NCBI RefSeq assembly: GCF_020165855.1
Contig: NZ_JAIUFY010000014.1
Span: 62,001-126,000 of the forward strand
Direction of reading: 5' to 3'
DNA from: Celeribacter litoreus
GTDB lineage: Bacteria > Pseudomonadota > Alphaproteobacteria > Rhodobacterales > Rhodobacteraceae
DNA: 64,000 bases
Shown here: piece after piece, positions 62,797-64,000 of the stretch
Layout: each line of letters begins with the position of its first letter
Numbering within the stretch: the stretch's first letter is position 1
Translations under genes and position numbers: made by a program
Notes under the pieces: model-generated
What the model saw: the letters and a program-made list of their open reading frames with translations, nothing else
Database searches by the model: none
What the model was told of the DNA's origin: nothing

Positions 62797-63608
62797 GCAG
62801 CGCCCACAAATACACCCACGGCCACGCCCTGATCCTCACCGGCCTCTCCGGCAAAACTGGAGCCGCCCGTCTCGCCGCCCGCGCCGCTCTCCGTGTCGGC
62901 GCTGGCCTTGTCTCGCTTGGCACCCCGCATGAGGTCGTGACCGAGGTCGCCGCCCAGATCACTGCCCTCATGCTGACGGAGATCGACACGCCGGAACTCC
63001 TCACCCGCGTGCTCGCCGACGACCGCCTCAACGCGCTCTGTATCGGGCCGGGGTTTGGGGTGGAGCGGGCAGGGGCGTTCCTGCCCTCCGTTTTGGCCGC
63101 CAAGCGTGCCACCGTGCTCGATGCCGATGCGCTGACGGCGCTGGCGCAGAGCGAGACGCAGTTTGAGGCGCTCCATGACAAATGCGTCCTCACGCCCCAC
63201 GCGGGCGAGTTCAAGCGCCTCTTTCCCGACATCGCCGAGAAACTCGACGCCCCCGCAACTAAAGGCCCCGCCTACAGCAAAGTGGACGCCACCCGCGAAG
63301 CCGCCAAGCGGGCTGGCTGTGTCGTGTTGTTCAAAGGCCCTGATACGGTGATTGCCTCGCCCGCCGGACGATGCTCCATCAACGCAGCCGTCTACGACCG
63401 CGCCGCGCCTTGGCTCGCGACCGCTGGGTCAGGCGATGTGCTGGCGGGGTTGATCACAGGCCTCATGGCGCGCGGGGTCGCGCCTCACGACGCCGCAGAA
63501 ACCGGCGCATGGCTCCATGTCGAAGCCGCCCGCAGTTTTGGCCCCGGCCTGATCGCAGAGGACCTTCCCGAAGAACTCCCGAAAGTGTTCCGAAACCTCG
63601 GGCTCTAA
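62793..63608 (+). CDS. nnrD: ADP-dependent NAD(P)H-hydrate dehydratase (YjeF C-terminal domain)
   Basis: 271 residues from the ATG of MSSAHKYTHGHALILTGLSGKTGAARLAA. Ribokinase-like fold with GAGLVSLGTP, CVLTPHAGEFKRLF, VVLFKGPDTVIASP and the catalytic WLATAGSGDVLAGLITGLMA. It converts NAD(P)H hydrate back to NAD(P)H using ADP. ATGA-coupled to nnrE in the minus-one frame. The final four bases overlap the convergent small membrane gene. Confidence 0.93.
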   Translation: MSSAHKYTHGHALILTGLSGKTGAARLAARAALRVGAGLVSLGTPHEVVTEVAAQITALMLTEIDTPELLTRVLADDRLNALCIGPGFGVERAGAFLPSVLAAKRATVLDADALTALAQSETQFEALHDKCVLTPHAGEFKRLFPDIAEKLDAPATKGPAYSKVDATREAAKRAGCVVLFKGPDTVIASPAGRCSINAAVYDRAAPWLATAGSGDVLAGLITGLMARGVAPHDAAETGAWLHVEAARSFGPGLIAEDLPEELPKVFRNLGL

Positions 63609-63838
63609 GGCTCTTCGTCGCGCTCAGTGGTCTCGGACGACTTCCCGTTCAGCGATACGATCCCCGCAACGCAAAGCACCGCGACCCCGCCAAAGGCGAG
63701 GATCGGCGCGCCAGTGAGCCCAAGCCCGCCTGTGCCGAGACCGGAAAGCGTCTGAAAGAACAACACAAGCGCGATGCCGCCGGTGATCACCGCGACAATG
63801 CCGAGCAGGATGGTGAAGACAATTCTGCTTTCTCCCAT
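63605..63838 (-). CDS. Small two-pass membrane protein
   Basis: 77 residues from the ATG of MGESRIVFTILLGIVAVITGG, with GGGGAGG five bases upstream. Two membrane segments (IVFTILLGIVAVITGGIALVLFF and ILAFGGVAVLCVAGIVSL) flank a Gly-rich turn; the C-terminus is acidic. I do not recognise a family. Confidence 0.65.
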   Translation of the reverse strand: MGESRIVFTILLGIVAVITGGIALVLFFQTLSGLGTGGLGLTGAPILAFGGVAVLCVAGIVSLNGKSSETTERDEEP

Positions 63839-63854
63839 AGCAACCTCCCCTTTG

Positions 63855-63880
63855 CTCGGGGCATGGTCGCAAGCCCCGAG
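63855..63880. other. Hairpin near the window end
   Basis: CTCGGGGC and GCCCCGAG form a perfect eight-base stem without a T tract, about 17 bases before the small membrane gene in its direction. The remaining 120 bases to the window end show no gene I can support. Confidence 0.4.
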
Positions 63881-64000
63881 ATACTTCGCCATGATCTCGG
63901 GCAAGACGCCCCGTAGAAAGATTTGCGGCTCTCGATGTGGGACCCGCTTGACCATTCCAGAAGGCCCGACTAGAAGGCCCGAAGACTGCGGGTGTGGCGA

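Overview
The window looks like ordinary core chromosome of a marine-type alphaproteobacterium of the family Rhodobacteraceae (Roseobacter group). The signs are high GC with strong third-position GC bias, a DctPQM TRAP transporter, the block yajC-secDF-Mth938-ccmABCDG, DUF1223, DUF6314, DUF1284 and DUF455 genes, a bactofilin/M23 pair, and LexA sites of the GTTC-N7-GTTC type known from this group. The genus cannot be fixed from the sequence. I found no tRNA, rRNA, insertion sequence, prophage or CRISPR array.

Layout. 1-8.4 kb: C4-dicarboxylate locus with the 3' part of dctB, dctD, a secreted autotransporter-like protein and dctPQM. A tandem operator and a sigma70-like promoter precede dctP. 8.45-10.05 kb: trpG-trpD on the minus strand with a terminator in the leader. 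10.3-17.2 kb: YibQ-like deacetylase, DUF2189 membrane protein, an EamA exporter, bactofilin with its M23 peptidase, DUF455 and the peroxiredoxin bcp. 17.3-23.8 kb: a large AsmA/DUF3971 protein, queA, an MFS transporter and DUF924. 24-26.6 kb: lpdA and a LysR regulator. 26.7-32.8 kb: rhodanese, uvrA with a LexA box, a NUDIX hydrolase, a TspO-like protein and serS. 33-39.8 kb: a VOC protein, yajC, a fused secDF, Mth938 and ccmABCDG. 39.8-43.3 kb: a two-gene DNA repair/modification pair (DUF4130 and radical SAM) with a LexA box at its start, then metY. 43.4-46.3 kb: a 29-residue membrane peptide, arsC, a flavin reductase, an N-demethylase-like protein and a TPR protein. 46.4-53.2 kb: acnA and acnB side by side and divergent, then DUF1223. 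53.2-61.9 kb: a lipid A type acyltransferase, two EamA exporters, fliG, a tiny secreted Cys protein, purB, DUF6314, DUF1284 and glnB-glnA. 62-63.8 kb: nnrE and nnrD as two overlapping genes, and a small membrane protein.

How the parts work together. DctBD should sense external dicarboxylates and control dctPQM; acids imported there enter the TCA cycle that lpdA and the two aconitases serve. Nitrogen control is represented by glnBA. The window carries two likely SOS genes or operons, uvrA and the radical SAM/DUF4130 pair. The second is the most interesting candidate system here, because the uracil-DNA-glycosylase-like domain usually associated with that pair is absent at this locus. Many genes end in clear intrinsic terminators. 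Three of these abut a shared 23-base motif that no annotated feature explains.
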